Shown here in pieces: positions 1 to 10,886 of a stretch of DNA of 64,000 bases; position 1 is the stretch's first letter; every line of letters begins with the position of its first letter. The stretch spans positions 2,356,001 to 2,420,000 of the forward strand of contig NC_049561.1 in assembly GCF_013368755.1 (NCBI RefSeq), read 5' to 3'. The stretch is from Talaromyces rugulosus (lineage: Eukaryota > Ascomycota > Eurotiomycetes > Eurotiales > Trichocomaceae). The notes beneath the pieces are model-generated. The model did not search any database, was not told where the DNA came from, and saw only the letters and a list, made by a program, of their open reading frames with translations. The translations under genes and the position numbers were made by a program.

Positions 1-679
1 AAAATAAAATAGACAGCTGGGAGCAACTGCCAACTGCGCGTAGGACGTCACTGGTCAGTGCCGATATATACGACTGCGGGTCTGCACTTGTGAACCCTGA
101 TTGGCGGTGGCTTCCGATTAGATTTGTGCGAACCCATTGGTCAGTTCGCAAAAATTGCACTTTCATTGGTTGGCTATTTTAGATTTATGGGCCTTGTACT
201 AGCTTATTTTTACTGGCGAATCAGGTCATATTCAAGGTGGATCTATTCCCACATGATTGCCCAGCATGTATTATGTATAATGATTATTCTAGATTGATGC
301 ATAGAAGTTTTACAATTGATAGGCTATGGAGAAGTGCTAATTGACGATCAACAATAGCTTTTAGGTCACTTGTTTCCTAATAATATGTTAACACAACACC
401 TTGGGAGGCTGTGCCTATGTGAACTGAAATCCATGTGGAAATCTTGAAATTACGCGCCTAGTAAGATACAGACAGCATACTTATTCAATCGACACTATGG
501 AGTAGCAAAGGGCTGTAAATATATGGTGGAAAAGTAAATTCATATCAAAAAACACACGGATCTTTTTTGCTGACGAGATCCAAACTACAAGTCGGATATT
601 CTCAAATAGTCCATACTGAACTTGTTGAAGGATCAAGATTGCCAATGTGGATGTGAAATAACAGAATTTCCATCATGCA
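1..679. other. Intergenic, nothing recognised
   Basis: AT-rich sequence at the left edge with no long open frame and no recognisable RNA gene. It lies downstream of the leftward GH62 gene and probably holds its 3' untranslated region. Confidence 0.5.
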
Positions 680-1666
680 TTAGTTTTTCAATGTCAGAAG
701 ACCTGGGCGATAAGGCAAGGAGTTGTAATCGCCACTGGAATCAGGAGATCGCCCTTGGTAGAGGAGCTGCAGGTTGCAAGGATCAATGGGCATAGTATGG
801 TCAGCGCTGCTACGGATGAGATCACCGCTGCTGATATCATCGGTCCAAGTAGCACCGCTGTTGGCCTTTCCGGCAAATGGTGCTGACTCGGTTGAAGCTT
901 GCGGTGTCCAGTCACCGCTTAGAGACGTTGCGGTAAATGAGCGAAAGTACCTCCCGTTTGCTCCAATTGCCTCGACTATCATCAAATATTGGTCCTGGCC
1001 CTCGACGGAATACACCTGAACGGCTTCAAACAGATTGTTCCTCGTATCGCTTAGAACGGTGGTTACGGTTGAGTCGAAGGTGCCAGGGAAGTCCTCAAGA
1101 GGAATGCTAGTGCGGTAGATGTTGCCGTCGTCTCCACCAAAGAACAAGTACATGTCGGTGTCGTCGCCAATGAGTGCAGGGTCGATGGGGCCTGTGTCGG
1201 AGCCGGAGAGAGAACCAGAGAAGAGCGGTTGCGGCGATGACCACCCATTTGCGTCTGTAGGATCACTGGATGTCAAATAGCTGAATGGGCTTGATCCCCA
1301 TTCGTAGGCGAGTACCCATATATCCTTTGGAGTAAAATAAAAAATGTTAGGGGCCACGGTGCCGGTATTCATCGTGCTCTGGCTAGCCGAAGCCATGTCA
1401 GACCACTCAGAGAAAAGACCGAAATTCAAGGAGCCATAGCTTTCTGCAGAATTGACATCTGACGAATACACCAGATGCTGGCCGTTATATGGGACATGAC
1501 TAAAATCCTTAAGAGAGAGCAATCCCGACTCTGGTTCCGTCAGTGAATCGGTTGAGGTCCATTCGTACGTCGATGGAAGAGAACAGCTGTCCGTAGTAGC
1601 TCTCCGGACTGATCTGCCAGATGCACCCAGGACCAGTGCCAGGTTCACAGCGGCAAAAAAAATCAT
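680..1666 (-). CDS. GH62 alpha-L-arabinofuranosidase, secreted
   Basis: Single-exon gene for 328 residues, the usual length of fungal GH62 enzymes without a cellulose-binding module. GH62 enzymes release L-arabinofuranose side chains from arabinoxylan outside the cell. The N-terminus is a signal peptide (hydrophobic residues 2-17) followed by a possible dibasic RR processing site at 21-22. Family motifs are present in order: LKDF (Asp54, expected catalytic base), [28 protein letters not shown] (Asp162, pKa-modulating acid), FEAVQVY (Glu214, expected acid), [16 protein letters not shown] and [11 protein letters not shown]. The start is the first ATG in front of the hydrophobic stretch. A five-bladed propeller fold follows from the family. 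I saw no intron. No XlnR-type GGCTAA site was evident in the upstream kilobase by eye. Confidence 0.95.
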   Translation of the reverse strand: MIFFAAVNLALVLGASGRSVRRATTDSCSLPSTYEWTSTDSLTEPESGLLSLKDFSHVPYNGQHLVYSSDVNSAESYGSLNFGLFSEWSDMASASQSTMNTGTVAPNIFYFTPKDIWVLAYEWGSSPFSYLTSSDPTDANGWSSPQPLFSGSLSGSDTGPIDPALIGDDTDMYLFFGGDDGNIYRTSIPLEDFPGTFDSTVTTVLSDTRNNLFEAVQVYSVEGQDQYLMIVEAIGANGRYFRSFTATSLSGDWTPQASTESAPFAGKANSGATWTDDISSGDLIRSSADHTMPIDPCNLQLLYQGRSPDSSGDYNSLPYRPGLLTLKN

Positions 1667-2823
1667 CTTGAAATAATTTTGAGGCTTGAAGCTGATAGAA
1701 ATTTGGTGGTGTGAATCAATTGACCCAACATCATGCCGTCGGCCCTTGCTATATAATAACTTCGGGAAATTGATTAGGATAGAGTATCATTTGCTAATTA
1801 GGCTATATTATTGTTTCATCAAAATAAGACGACCTTACGCGGTGCCAACTAGATTATTTATAACATGTGTTCAATGTTACATATAGATATATAACATACA
1901 TGTAAAGCGGCTTTTTTCCCCAGTGCGATGCTAGTTAATAATATTCATTCCCTATTTCTTCACACTTTTTGTTCCCCCAATGATACTCTATACTATTATC
2001 TATTTTGTATTAGGGAACTACCCCAGGTTTCTAGCGGTTAAATAGAAAAGTGCAGCTGGATCTTTTCCCCGCATTTGCATCTGCGATTGGGGGGTTAACC
2101 ATGTCAGCTACATAACTAGCCAGATAACAGATAATTAAGACTTGAAGGCAAGAATAGAATATTGCTTAAACTGATATAAAATGTCCGTGTCATATATGCT
2201 ATAGAAAAAGAAGCCTGGTTGATGTCTTCCAGAGTAGAAATTCAGTCCTCAAATATTCTACGAAATATTCGATATTTGCACTCGCTTCATAGGAAATTAT
2301 GAAGTGTTTTTACGGCCGGTCTTAAACTCTTACTCTATATGAAACCGTGGTTGAAACCGGGCTTTTGCTGTCCCCTTTTTGTGCTTCGCCGAGCTTCTAC
2401 TGTAGGTATGATCTCGGTTAATTTTGTCCGGGGATTTTCTATCTACCGAGCCGCATGGTTATATTCCCTTCCTGGAGGGTCATAAATTTTGGCTGTTATT
2501 CTGGCTGATATTAGGCTGATCTTTATTTTGCGGAGTATCGTTTTACACCGAGTCTCTCGTATTATTACCAAGTTCTATGTTTAATGTTGATGGACCCACT
2601 CTCCTCCGAGCTGCCGACGATCAACTCGTCAAGGCGATAATGTATTGCTTCAACAACAGTGTTTTGTTTCCCCCGCCAATTGACTGCTTACACATTCGCT
2701 TCTCTTCTTTTCGCGATTAATATATACACTTTTCTTGTTTCGTTTACATAATATCTTTCAATCCATAATATTGGCTTCGACTCACCCTGTTCGCATCCGA
2801 TTGCTCGTCCAAAACTCTTCACA
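1667..2823. other. Divergent intergenic region, GH62 and COQ10 promoters
   Basis: About 1.15 kb between two divergent starts, AT-rich on the GH62 side and pyrimidine-rich near COQ10. A TATA-like stretch lies about 110 bases upstream of the COQ10 ATG (around 2717-2726). The only open frame here is short and has no recognisable content. Confidence 0.5.
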
Positions 2824-3621
2824 ATGCGGAGCCTCCTGCGATCTCAAATCCTGAGAAACCTCAATCGCCAATGTGACAACACAGCCTGTATCGCGCCAGT
2901 CAATGCGCAACGACTGATCACTCATCGCTATTCCACATCCACCTCACTCTCGACCAAAACTCGCACATGGTCCCTTCGTCCATCACAACAACAAAACCAG
3001 CCTGCTGCATCTCGCCGCCGCTCATTCATCAACCTCGCCAACATCCTCCAGAACGCTACTAACAACAACAATGGCAATAATAATAATAATAATCAAGAAA
3101 TCCGCACTCTTCGAGCCACCCGCACGCTGCCTTTTCCTCCTTCTCCGCTCTACGAAATCATCTCGTCCGTCGAGTCCTATGCCGAATTCCTGCCGTTCTT
3201 GGCTGCCTCCACGGTGACAGCACGCGACCCTCAATCGGGCTATCCATCGCAAGCGTTCCTGACCGTGGGCTACGGACCCTTTAAAGAAACATTCACTTCG
3301 CGGGTGACATGCGACCGGTCACAATGGGTTGTCGAAGCGCGGAGCGGCGGCGGAGTAGGAGACGATGGGAGACCAGTGCCCGGTGATGATGAAGGTCTTT
3401 TCAGTCATCTTAGCACAAAATGGCAGCTTGTCCCCGAAACAGAACAACAACAACAAAAAAACGGGGACCAGGTTAATACCCAGGTTCAACTGGAGATTCG
3501 CTTTCGCTTCCAGAATGCAATGCACACGGCCATGATGGGGGCTGTGGAGGACAAGGTTGCTGCTGTGATGATTGAGGCGTTTGAGCGCCGGATAAAAGAG
3601 GAAATGGTGCGGAAGTTGTAG
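2824..3621 (+). CDS. COQ10: Coenzyme Q-binding protein COQ10, mitochondrial
   Basis: Single-exon gene for 265 residues. COQ10 is a START-like lipid-binding protein of the mitochondrial inner membrane/matrix that binds ubiquinone and is needed for its efficient use in respiration. Residues 1-60 are rich in Arg, Ser and Thr and lack acidic residues, as expected of a mitochondrial presequence. The START/polyketide-cyclase domain covers about 95-260, with recognisable motifs TRTLPFPPSPLYEIIS, YAEFLPF, VGYGPFKETFTSRV and FRFQNAMHTAMM. An asparagine-rich low-complexity insert (about residues 80-90) precedes the domain, and a Gly/Asp-rich loop and a poly-Gln loop interrupt it; both are probably species-specific. 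The start is the only ATG upstream of the presequence. It ends 205 bases before the convergent mS42 gene. Confidence 0.92.
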   Translation: MRSLLRSQILRNLNRQCDNTACIAPVNAQRLITHRYSTSTSLSTKTRTWSLRPSQQQNQPAASRRRSFINLANILQNATNNNNGNNNNNNQEIRTLRATRTLPFPPSPLYEIISSVESYAEFLPFLAASTVTARDPQSGYPSQAFLTVGYGPFKETFTSRVTCDRSQWVVEARSGGGVGDDGRPVPGDDEGLFSHLSTKWQLVPETEQQQQKNGDQVNTQVQLEIRFRFQNAMHTAMMGAVEDKVAAVMIEAFERRIKEEMVRKL

Positions 3622-3826
3622 ATATGTTTCATATTTATAGAATGCGTTTGGGTGTAAAGTTTTCACAATGCATACAAGGCGCGAATCGTGTATCATAGAA
3701 TAGAATATTCAGGAAAATACAATTACAGTAATAAGTGTATTGTATATGGTGACATTACAGAAAGACAGCGTCCCAGTGCCCCGATGCAGAATCTATTGTA
3801 CATGGAAAAAGAAGTGCAAAAACCAA

Positions 3827-4896
3827 TCACAAAGTCCTCGAGTTCAGACGTCCGCTGTATCCCGGAGATTCTTTGTGGGCGTTTTCGACCACATTCCAAT
3901 TAACCCTATCCCACCACCGCTCCAGATATTCATCCTTGCCACCACCGTACTGACCACCGAATCCGTAATCGTAGAGCCAAGCATGCTCCCACGTGTTGAC
4001 ACAGAGCAGTGGTGTAACTTGTATTCCTCCCGGAGCGATATTCACAGGTCCTCCTCGGTCAGAAAAGGAAGCCGGGTCGTACCAACCGCCAGCTTTTTTA
4101 GCCGGCTCAGTGTTCGTGTCAACAGGCTGTTGGCGGGCAAAGGCTTCCGAGTACGGGGTGCCGGCACTGTAGGTGCACATGATCTTGAGCAGACCAGTCG
4201 GGTTCTGGGAAACGAGCCAGACGAAGCCGCCGCCAAATTGAGCACTCGCAGCAGCCAGGAAGTCTTGTTTCATGGACTCGGGAGACGATCCGCTTTCAAC
4301 CATATCATGCGCCAGCTTGTTGGGGATTGGAACGTGTTCAGGGGACTAGTAGAGAAATTGTTAGATGTCTGATAGTGGAAAAAAAAAACCAGCCGGTACC
4401 AAAGGGCTCCCTTACAAGACCGTTGAAGAAAAAGTGGTTGTTGTGAGCCATTGAGGCGTAATTGAAGATGGGAGCCATCTTTCGGTCTTTGGCGTAGGTT
4501 TTCACGAGGCTGACGGTGTCCATTTGTGCAAAGGTGGAATCTATCATGCCAGGCCTAGTTAGTCGCGACGTCTTCAGTGTCCTGATGCTTTGCACGAACT
4601 CGCTCACCTTCAGTTAATAAATTCAGTTTGTAGATCAAGTACGCCTGGTACTCTCGCCACGAAATCCTGAACGTATCCGGCGACATGAACCCGGGAATTC
4701 CCTGGTCCGCGTATAGACTCTCATGTCTCAACTGAGGCATCAAATGGAGGCTGCGATGCTGCAGTCCGGAGCGGAATCCCTAACTTGGGGATTAGTGGAA
4801 CGAAAGCACATGCGTGGAGCAGAAGCGTCTCACATTGGCAATGGAAGCAGCGGCGCGCAGACTGCTCTGCGGCCGTCGCAGGAGTGGCTGTAACAT
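3827..4896 (-). CDS. SOD-fold mitochondrial small-subunit ribosomal protein (mS42/mS43, RSM26 type)
   Basis: Four exons: 4834-4896, 4608-4779, 4416-4540 and 3827-4345, giving 292 residues; phases agree and each intron is GT-AG with a CTAAT/CTAAC-like branch site. The protein has the iron/manganese superoxide dismutase fold: an N-terminal helical part (PQLRHESLYADQGIPGFMS, then APIFNYASMAHNNHFFFNGL) and a C-terminal alpha/beta part with FGGGFVWLV and NTWEHAWLYDYGFGG. In true SODs the last motif begins with Asp, a metal ligand; here it is Asn, so catalysis is unlikely. This matches the SOD-like proteins of the mitoribosomal small subunit (yeast Rsm26/mS42 and Mrp1/mS43). The N-terminus is Arg/Ser-rich, as a mitochondrial presequence. 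I cannot decide between mS42 and mS43. Confidence 0.85.
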
Positions 4897-5587
4897 TGTG
4901 GCTGCGGTGAGGGTTGGGCGTGGACACTGGACGGCGAAATCAGTCAATCAGTCAATGTGTTGATGATTTGCTTTGGAGCTTCGGGGGAGAATTTCTGCCG
5001 GTTTCTGCCTGTTTCGTACTAGTGCGAGCGGAGAGCACGGCAGCCAATGGAAGCGCGCAGAGCTCCCGGCGCCAAGAGCCCGGCAGCCAGTGTCGAGCAT
5101 CCTCCGCCAAACAATCGATTGTCTCCTGCATGGCCAGCGCTTGCTCCCAGTCTACTGTTTCATCAATCTACAAAAATAGGTCGTGACGGCCTGTCGTCGT
5201 GAAGAGTCATGCCTTTCTCCGACACTCTGCCTCCTGACCGGTGACTTGTGTTTCCCGTGGCAGTTCCACCATGGCGATTCTCCATAGCTATTCTGGGACC
5301 TGTCTGGGCGCGTACGGCGATGCGACGTCTTCGCGCCCAGGTGGAGTTTCTTCAGGCGTTTCTTCAGGACATATAGCCTGGCATGCATGCCCGTTGTTGG
5401 TAGCTTTCTGTCTCGTTCATTTCTTTGTCCATACAAACCTTTCTTTTGCGTTGTTCGTTTGTTCACACGCGCAGTGCGCTGTCTTAGTGGATATCTTGAA
5501 TATATTTGTTGATCTACAAGACAAGATTATACTTTGCATCTCCATCATTGACATCTCCTCACACAGAAACACCTGGCAACCTTCGCT
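4897..5587. other. Divergent promoter region
   Basis: 691 bases between the mS42 start and the rightward membrane-protein gene, with pyrimidine-rich tracts just before the rightward ATG. Open frames here are short and without recognisable content. Confidence 0.5.
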
Positions 5588-6811
5588 ATGGTGAGATACA
5601 CGCTCTCTACTGTGGTTGCCTTGCAACTTGGCTGGTCCTCGTTGGCTGCGGCTGCATCCATTCACCTTAACGACCTCTTCTCCAGAACAGATTCCTGTGC
5701 GAGTGGCTTTAACTCTTGTGGAAGCTCGTATCCTTCAAACTTTTGCTGTCCGTCAAGTGATAAATGTCTTGGGCTCGACAGCGGTTCATCGGTGCTCTGC
5801 TGCCCGAACGGTGCTGACTGCACGTATATCCAACCGATTACCTGCGATGTCCAAGCACAGAATGCCACTTCCGATCCTTCTGCCAACGTCAAGACCACCC
5901 GGCTGTCCGATCAGCTGGCGACATGTGGTAGTGCCTGCTGCCCATTTGGTTATTCCTGTGCGAATAACAGCACTTGCGTACTGGAAAAGTCCACTTCGTC
6001 AGAAGCATCCACTACATTGTCTGGAACTGGTGCGACCACAGTCCCGGCTACTCTGTCGACAACTTCACCCACTGCTACTGCTACTGTTTCACTATCGGTT
6101 CCATCGTCAACAACGGCGGCAGCGGTTTCTCCTGCTCTCTCATCAACTACCGCAGAAGCAGAGGTATCCGCGACATGTCAAGAGTTTCCCGTCAAAGCTG
6201 TTGTTGCCGGCTTCTTTCCTGGATTGATAAGTGGCGCCCTCGCCGCTGCAATCATTTTCCTGTGCAGAAGAAAGACCAAATCCGAAGAGATGGCAAAGGA
6301 AAAAGAGAAACGCATCTCTCCGCGACCAGCTCCCATAGAGATCTCAGATCCTATTCCAGCCGATGAAAGCTTCTGCCGAACCGACTTTCTCCTTCAACGG
6401 TTTAGTGGCCGGTATCCCAGTAACCCGCGCTCCAAATCAGTGCTCAAGAGAACCGGAACCAGAGTCAAAAGCATTTTTGTGTCGAGCGAAAGCCCGCAGT
6501 GGAACAGTGCTAGCCCTCCGCCTCCAATGCCTGCATACATCCCAGTTACGCCACCGCAGCAGACTGCTCGTCAGCCACATGGAGCACGCCAGCCCAGTAC
6601 GGAGAGCATCAAAGTATACTCTCCTCCGAATATGCTAAGCACCAGTCCCACTCTACGGCCAGGGGCTGCTCGTACTGTCCAGCGAGAGCGTCCGCAGACT
6701 ACGTTTAGCCAGGTGATGGAAAAGGCTGGTTTCCAGAACTCCAACGGAGATCCTTACTACAGGGTTACGGAAACTCCAGCACCAGGTAGTAGTCCAGCGA
6801 AAAGGATTTAA
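5588..6811 (+). CDS. Cysteine-rich single-pass membrane protein with Ser/Thr-rich stalk
   Basis: Single-exon gene for 407 residues. Architecture from the N-terminus: signal peptide (about 1-23), cysteine-rich extracellular region (about 36-131, with CC pairs such as NFCCPSS, LCCPNG and ACCPFGYSC), Ser/Thr/Ala-rich stalk (about 132-193) likely to be O-mannosylated, one membrane segment (about 203-226) followed by a basic CRRKTK stop-transfer signal, then a proline/serine-rich cytoplasmic tail with PPPPMPAY and a conserved-looking FSQVMEKAGF segment near the end. This layout resembles wall-stress sensors (Mid2/Wsc) in general plan, but the cysteine pattern is not a WSC domain. It belongs to a common group of uncharacterised ascomycete membrane proteins; a surface-sensing role is only an inference. 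Confidence 0.8.
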   Translation: MVRYTLSTVVALQLGWSSLAAAASIHLNDLFSRTDSCASGFNSCGSSYPSNFCCPSSDKCLGLDSGSSVLCCPNGADCTYIQPITCDVQAQNATSDPSANVKTTRLSDQLATCGSACCPFGYSCANNSTCVLEKSTSSEASTTLSGTGATTVPATLSTTSPTATATVSLSVPSSTTAAAVSPALSSTTAEAEVSATCQEFPVKAVVAGFFPGLISGALAAAIIFLCRRKTKSEEMAKEKEKRISPRPAPIEISDPIPADESFCRTDFLLQRFSGRYPSNPRSKSVLKRTGTRVKSIFVSSESPQWNSASPPPPMPAYIPVTPPQQTARQPHGARQPSTESIKVYSPPNMLSTSPTLRPGAARTVQRERPQTTFSQVMEKAGFQNSNGDPYYRVTETPAPGSSPAKRI

Positions 6812-7304
6812 GCCTGCTGTGTCTCTGTACCATTTTTTCTTTTGTCTCTGTATCACTGAGGGCGCGGGTAATTTCGGGGGAAAACATGCATCGTGTGTAT
6901 TAGCGTTTAGAATTTATTACTGCATATAATTAGATAATTACCAGCTGAATTTATTAAGTCTGAACAATTATTTTGCATAGACAAGATGTAATACTATTCA
7001 AATGTTCCATATTTGATGTATTGTGGACGTGCATCTGACATTTAACATTTCAATGCTGAACCAAACACAGTCAAATCCAGCTGCTGACACTGCATATTCA
7101 TAAATACAATTTATTTTAATATTACAAACAGTTGCATACTGCAAAGAACATATTCAATATCCCCGAAGTATACAGTCGCGGCAGCCAATCCCAGGCGGGC
7201 GTCATCTCCGCATTGACACCTCTCGCCCAGCTCCGTTGTCCGTAAACAATCCAACACTCCCCGCAGAGAACAGTCCCTCGTCTCAGAGCAGACATGACCT
7301 GACA
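6812..7304. other. Intergenic, promoter of the PIG-S gene
   Basis: 493 bases, AT-rich up to about 7130 and then GC-richer toward the PIG-S start. An ATG at 7294 opens a two-codon frame (ATG ACC TGA) just ahead of the main ATG at 7305 and could act as a minimal upstream ORF. Confidence 0.5.
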
Positions 7305-9145
7305 ATGTCAGGTGAGAAAGGAGGAGGCGCATCCACCTCTGAGCAATCCGCTCTTTCAAACGCCCCCAATTCAGCCATGGACAACAACAGCACGGCCGTG
7401 CCAAAGACCGCCGCGGTGGTCAGCCACGCGCTCCCTCCCGAGAAAAAGGAAGCAGTCTGGACGCGGACAAAGGTCATTCTATCCTTCTGGGCTGTGATTA
7501 TCTTTTTGGGGCTTCCTGTGTGGTGGAAAACAACTTCAATCTACCGGGCCTCGCTGCCCCTTGAGGAGATGATGAGCTGGGCAGAGGGAAGGGTAAGCTG
7601 TGACCTTTTTTTGGGGTGTCATGTTTGAGAAGCTAACTGATGGTAACATAGGAATGCAAACCAGAATTTCCACTCGAAATACTCCTCCGTACACCATCGA
7701 TACCCATCCTTGAAGCGCAGAACCTGTTGAGAACGACCCAGCATGCGCTGGACGACTTGAACGAGTTCCCAGTCCACCACCTCCGCCTCAAACTCGCAGA
7801 ACAACAGGCGACGACCGCGAATGAAAATGGACAAGAGCTGAGAGATGATGTCGGAGGAAGGGAAAGTCCCAATACCGCTCTTGTTGTGAACCTCGTCCCT
7901 CAGGAGATTGCAACTCCCAAATCCGAGCTGCACTCGTATTCCCCCCGTCTGGATATCTTCTATCCCCCGAGCCAGCTCCCGCCTGCAACGTCGTCAAACT
8001 CGCCGTTGGTTTCTTACATTGCAGACGAGATTCAAAAACTTTATATTGAGGAAAAGGCGACAATTGCACATATTCTTAGGGAGAGCAATATCGTACTGCC
8101 TTCTTCGCCTGCACCGGGTCAATCGAATGGAGTCAACTCTATATCGCCGGAATTGACAGAGCTTGTTAGCACGCGAGTTGCAAAATCCCTCAAATACGCC
8201 GAGACCTATCACTTGTCGTTTTCGCTGTTTACGCCTGGTTTCCAGCCGTCATCGTGGGAAATCGAGGATGCGATTGATTCATTCATGACGCCGGTGCTGG
8301 ATGCGCTTTCGCCCATCAGTAATTTCACTGTCAACACACAGGTTCAATTATACGCTTCTTTCTCGCCTACTTCTCCTCTGCCCGAGTTTGATGAGATTAC
8401 TCAACAATGGACATTGAAGCAAGAGGATCTGAGTGCCTTTATCAATGCGGCAGAATGGCCTCTAAGCCCTAGTATTGGCAGTGGTCCGACAATAAACTTC
8501 GTCCTCTACGTGCCTGCGCCGACTCAGTCACCGCTCGTGATCAAGGAGAACCAGGCAACTAGCTGGATTGTGCCACAATGGGGCGGCGTTACCATTGTCA
8601 ACCCGCCTCTCGCGACTACAACCAGCAGCCCTACGAATCCGCCTCATCTATCCAAAGAATCGCTCAAGCCTGCGCTCCTCACATTCTCACACCAACTCCT
8701 CACCCTCTTGGGTACACCAGCCTCACCTCCTTCTCTCCCTCTCCGCCTGCAGACCTTGATCCGCATCCGCGCTGCCATGCTTTTACTATCTGCGTCGTCG
8801 ACAATGGGCTCACTGGCACGCCTGACACAATCTCTCGCCTCCATCCCCGTACCCGTCGCCGTTGCATCATCCGTATCCACGACCCTGTCGCACCTCTCGT
8901 CGACCTGCCAGCTCCTGCGCGAAGGTAAATCCACGCCGGCCCTGGCCAGCGCGCGAGTCGCCGAAAACGCGGCCGAAAAGAGCTTTTTTGAAAAGAGCAT
9001 GGTCGGACAGATGTATTTCCCAGACGAGCACAAGGTGGCAGTGTACCTACCTTTGCTGGGGCCCATTGGGGTTCCGTTGATTATTGGCTTGTTGAGGGAA
9101 GTGAAGCGGATTGTGACTGATTTGAAACAGAAGAAGAGTAGATAA
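7305..9145 (+). CDS. GPI17: GPI transamidase subunit PIG-S (GPI17)
   Basis: Two exons, 7305-7592 and 7652-9145, joined in phase 0, giving 593 residues; the 59-nt intron has a GTAAGC donor and GCTAAC branch site. PIG-S is a subunit of the ER-membrane GPI transamidase, which attaches GPI anchors to proteins. A first membrane segment (VILSFWAVIIFLGLPVWW, about residues 58-76) is followed by the family signature KTTSIYRASLP. The large lumenal domain holds QVQLYASF, NFVLYVP and WIVPQWGGVTI. A second hydrophobic segment close to the C-terminus (VYLPLLGPIGVPLIIGLL) ends in a lysine-rich tail (KQKKS) that could serve as ER retention. The start is the first in-frame ATG after the last upstream stop. 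It is convergent with THOC5, 197 bases apart. Confidence 0.93.
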
Positions 9146-9342
9146 GACCTGTAATGATACCATAATTTATTTTATTATTGCTTTTTTATATCAATGCAAT
9201 GCATTCCATTTCTGAACGTAACAAGTAACTAAACACCCGTAAATGCCAACAAGATTATTTTTTCCTGGGGTATCTGAAAATCAAACGCCTTCTATGAATA
9301 TTCAATCCAGAGTGACTTGTAAATATCGCAAAAGGGACAAGC

Positions 9343-9729
9343 TTAATACTCTTTTTCAAAGATCTTTTGAATAGGTTTTGCAGCCTGTAAAATTCTCATA
9401 TTAGCTTTCTTCTCCGTCTTGGAGCTGAGGGGGGGGGAAACATACATCAACAAACCGCTCCAAATCTTGGTCGAGATTGGCCAGGTCGTCCTTGCGCTTC
9501 TTGTTCTCGGCAATTAGGGCCTGCTTTCGCTTCAAGAGCTCCTGCCTCGCCTGTTCTAGTTTCTCGCGCTCGGCGTGTTCGTGGTTGATGCGCGAGATCA
9601 TCAGCTCGTGCTCGTCTTGGTCGGCGTGTTCGGGGAATTGTTCCAGGTATTGTTCGACAGGGATGAGAGGGAGAGATAGATATTTGTGGCTGAAAGAAGT
9701 GTTAGCTGATGTCTAGATGTGTGGGGGGT

Positions 9730-9764
<35 letters not shown>

Positions 9765-10133
9765 GAAACCATACTCATAAGACTCGCACGCGGCAATCTC
9801 GCCCATCAGGTGTTTCTGCTCATAATACAGATTCTGCAACTGCAGATGCAGTCGATCAACCTCCTGCCGGGCCTCTGCAGTCGACTGCTTCGTATCGCGC
9901 ACTTGCAAGATGGCATCGCGATTCAGACCGCGCAGCTGAGCGAGCAATGCGAAAAGTGTCTTTTGCTGTCTGGACACGGCCGCCGCCGTCGCCGCCTGAT
10001 CTTCTTGCTGGGATGGAGGTTCGACGAGAGCGAGCAGCTTTTGGCATTCGGCGTGCGCTTCGGCGCTGGTGTGTAGCACTGGCAATAAGGATTCATTGGC
10101 GACAATGTCGCGCACTGTCATCGTGGAGGCCAT
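9343..10133 (-). CDS. THO complex subunit 5 (THOC5) family protein
   Basis: Three exons, 9775-10133, 9446-9689 and 9343-9384, giving 214 residues. THOC5-family proteins belong to the THO/TREX complex that couples transcription with nuclear mRNA export. The signature LQNLYYEQKHLMGEIAACES runs across the first splice junction into HKYLSLPLIPVEQYLEQFP. The rest is coiled coil (about 120-200, with REKLEQARQELLKRKQALIA), and the last exon of 14 codons encodes AKPIQKIFEKEY, the usual fungal C-terminus. The start at 10133 is chosen over one 12 bases upstream because its context (CACCATGG) is much better. The first intron carries a long dinucleotide repeat next to its 5' splice site. Fungal members are shorter than the human protein, so this is not a truncation. 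Confidence 0.88.
9735..9762. repeat. (GT)14 microsatellite inside THOC5 intron 1
   Basis: Fourteen GT units on the + strand, that is (AC)14 on the transcribed strand, beginning about a dozen bases after the intron's GTATGG donor. It is followed in the transcript by A6 and C6 homopolymers. The intron is 85 nt, so the repeat fills a third of it. Confidence 0.95.
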
Positions 10134-10886
10134 GGTGATGGTCATCCGGGGGTCGCTTTTGTCACTTTTGTTGAGGAGGGGCGGAACGGAACAGAAGGAA
10201 CGGCCCTATATGACGGCCGGTCTGGGGGATAAGTTAATAATTACTAAGTATAGACACCAAGACACTAGTGAAGATGATGGTGACCATACTGTTGCAACTT
10301 GCAGTAGACCTGATTAGTCTTGGTGCAGGGAGAGAGAATGTTCAAGGAGGTGGCGAAAGAAACCGAGCGAAAAGAACGAACAAAGAGCCCGACCCGAGGC
10401 TTTCCTGTTTCCTTGTTCTCGACACAACCACCCTGAAGTTATGAACCAGTGACCACAGCATGCAAAGAAACAGCGCTGTCATTGATGGAAAAGTCATGCA
10501 CGGCGATCTGGGCGACTAACAAGATTGTCGCATCGCCCCATGTGAGCAGCGCTAGAGCAAGGCCGGGTGGAGCCCAATCCCGCTTTCAATAAGTCCGAGG
10601 ACCCTGGACGACGACGACGACTATCGACGACCATATTAATCGCCCCTCTCTCTCCCTGCACGCTGCTGTGCGAGGACATTTACACGTTCACCACATATCC
10701 AGTACATATATTACTACTACTTTTGCTGGTGTTCCTCATTATTCCTCCGAATCGCACTCCTTTCGCACCCCGAACGACCTAATCACGTTTGTGCCCATCG
10801 CCAGACTCTTAAATTTCTTCGAGACGATTATCCGACAAATGCGATAATAGCGAGTCGACAGAAACAAATTGATTATCGCAGGCAAC
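10134..10886. other. Divergent promoter region, THOC5 and PAQR genes
   Basis: About 750 bases with purine-rich and pyrimidine-rich patches on the PAQR side (pyrimidine tracts around 10620-10760). No gene or recognisable RNA seen. Confidence 0.5.

Noticed and set aside
1686..1886. Short + strand open frame upstream of the GH62 gene
   Set aside because: AT-rich, no motif, and positioned in a promoter; probably chance.
3740..4372. Open frame of 210 codons on the + strand
   Set aside because: It is the antisense shadow of exon 4 of the SOD-fold ribosomal protein, which has clear homology and splice structure.
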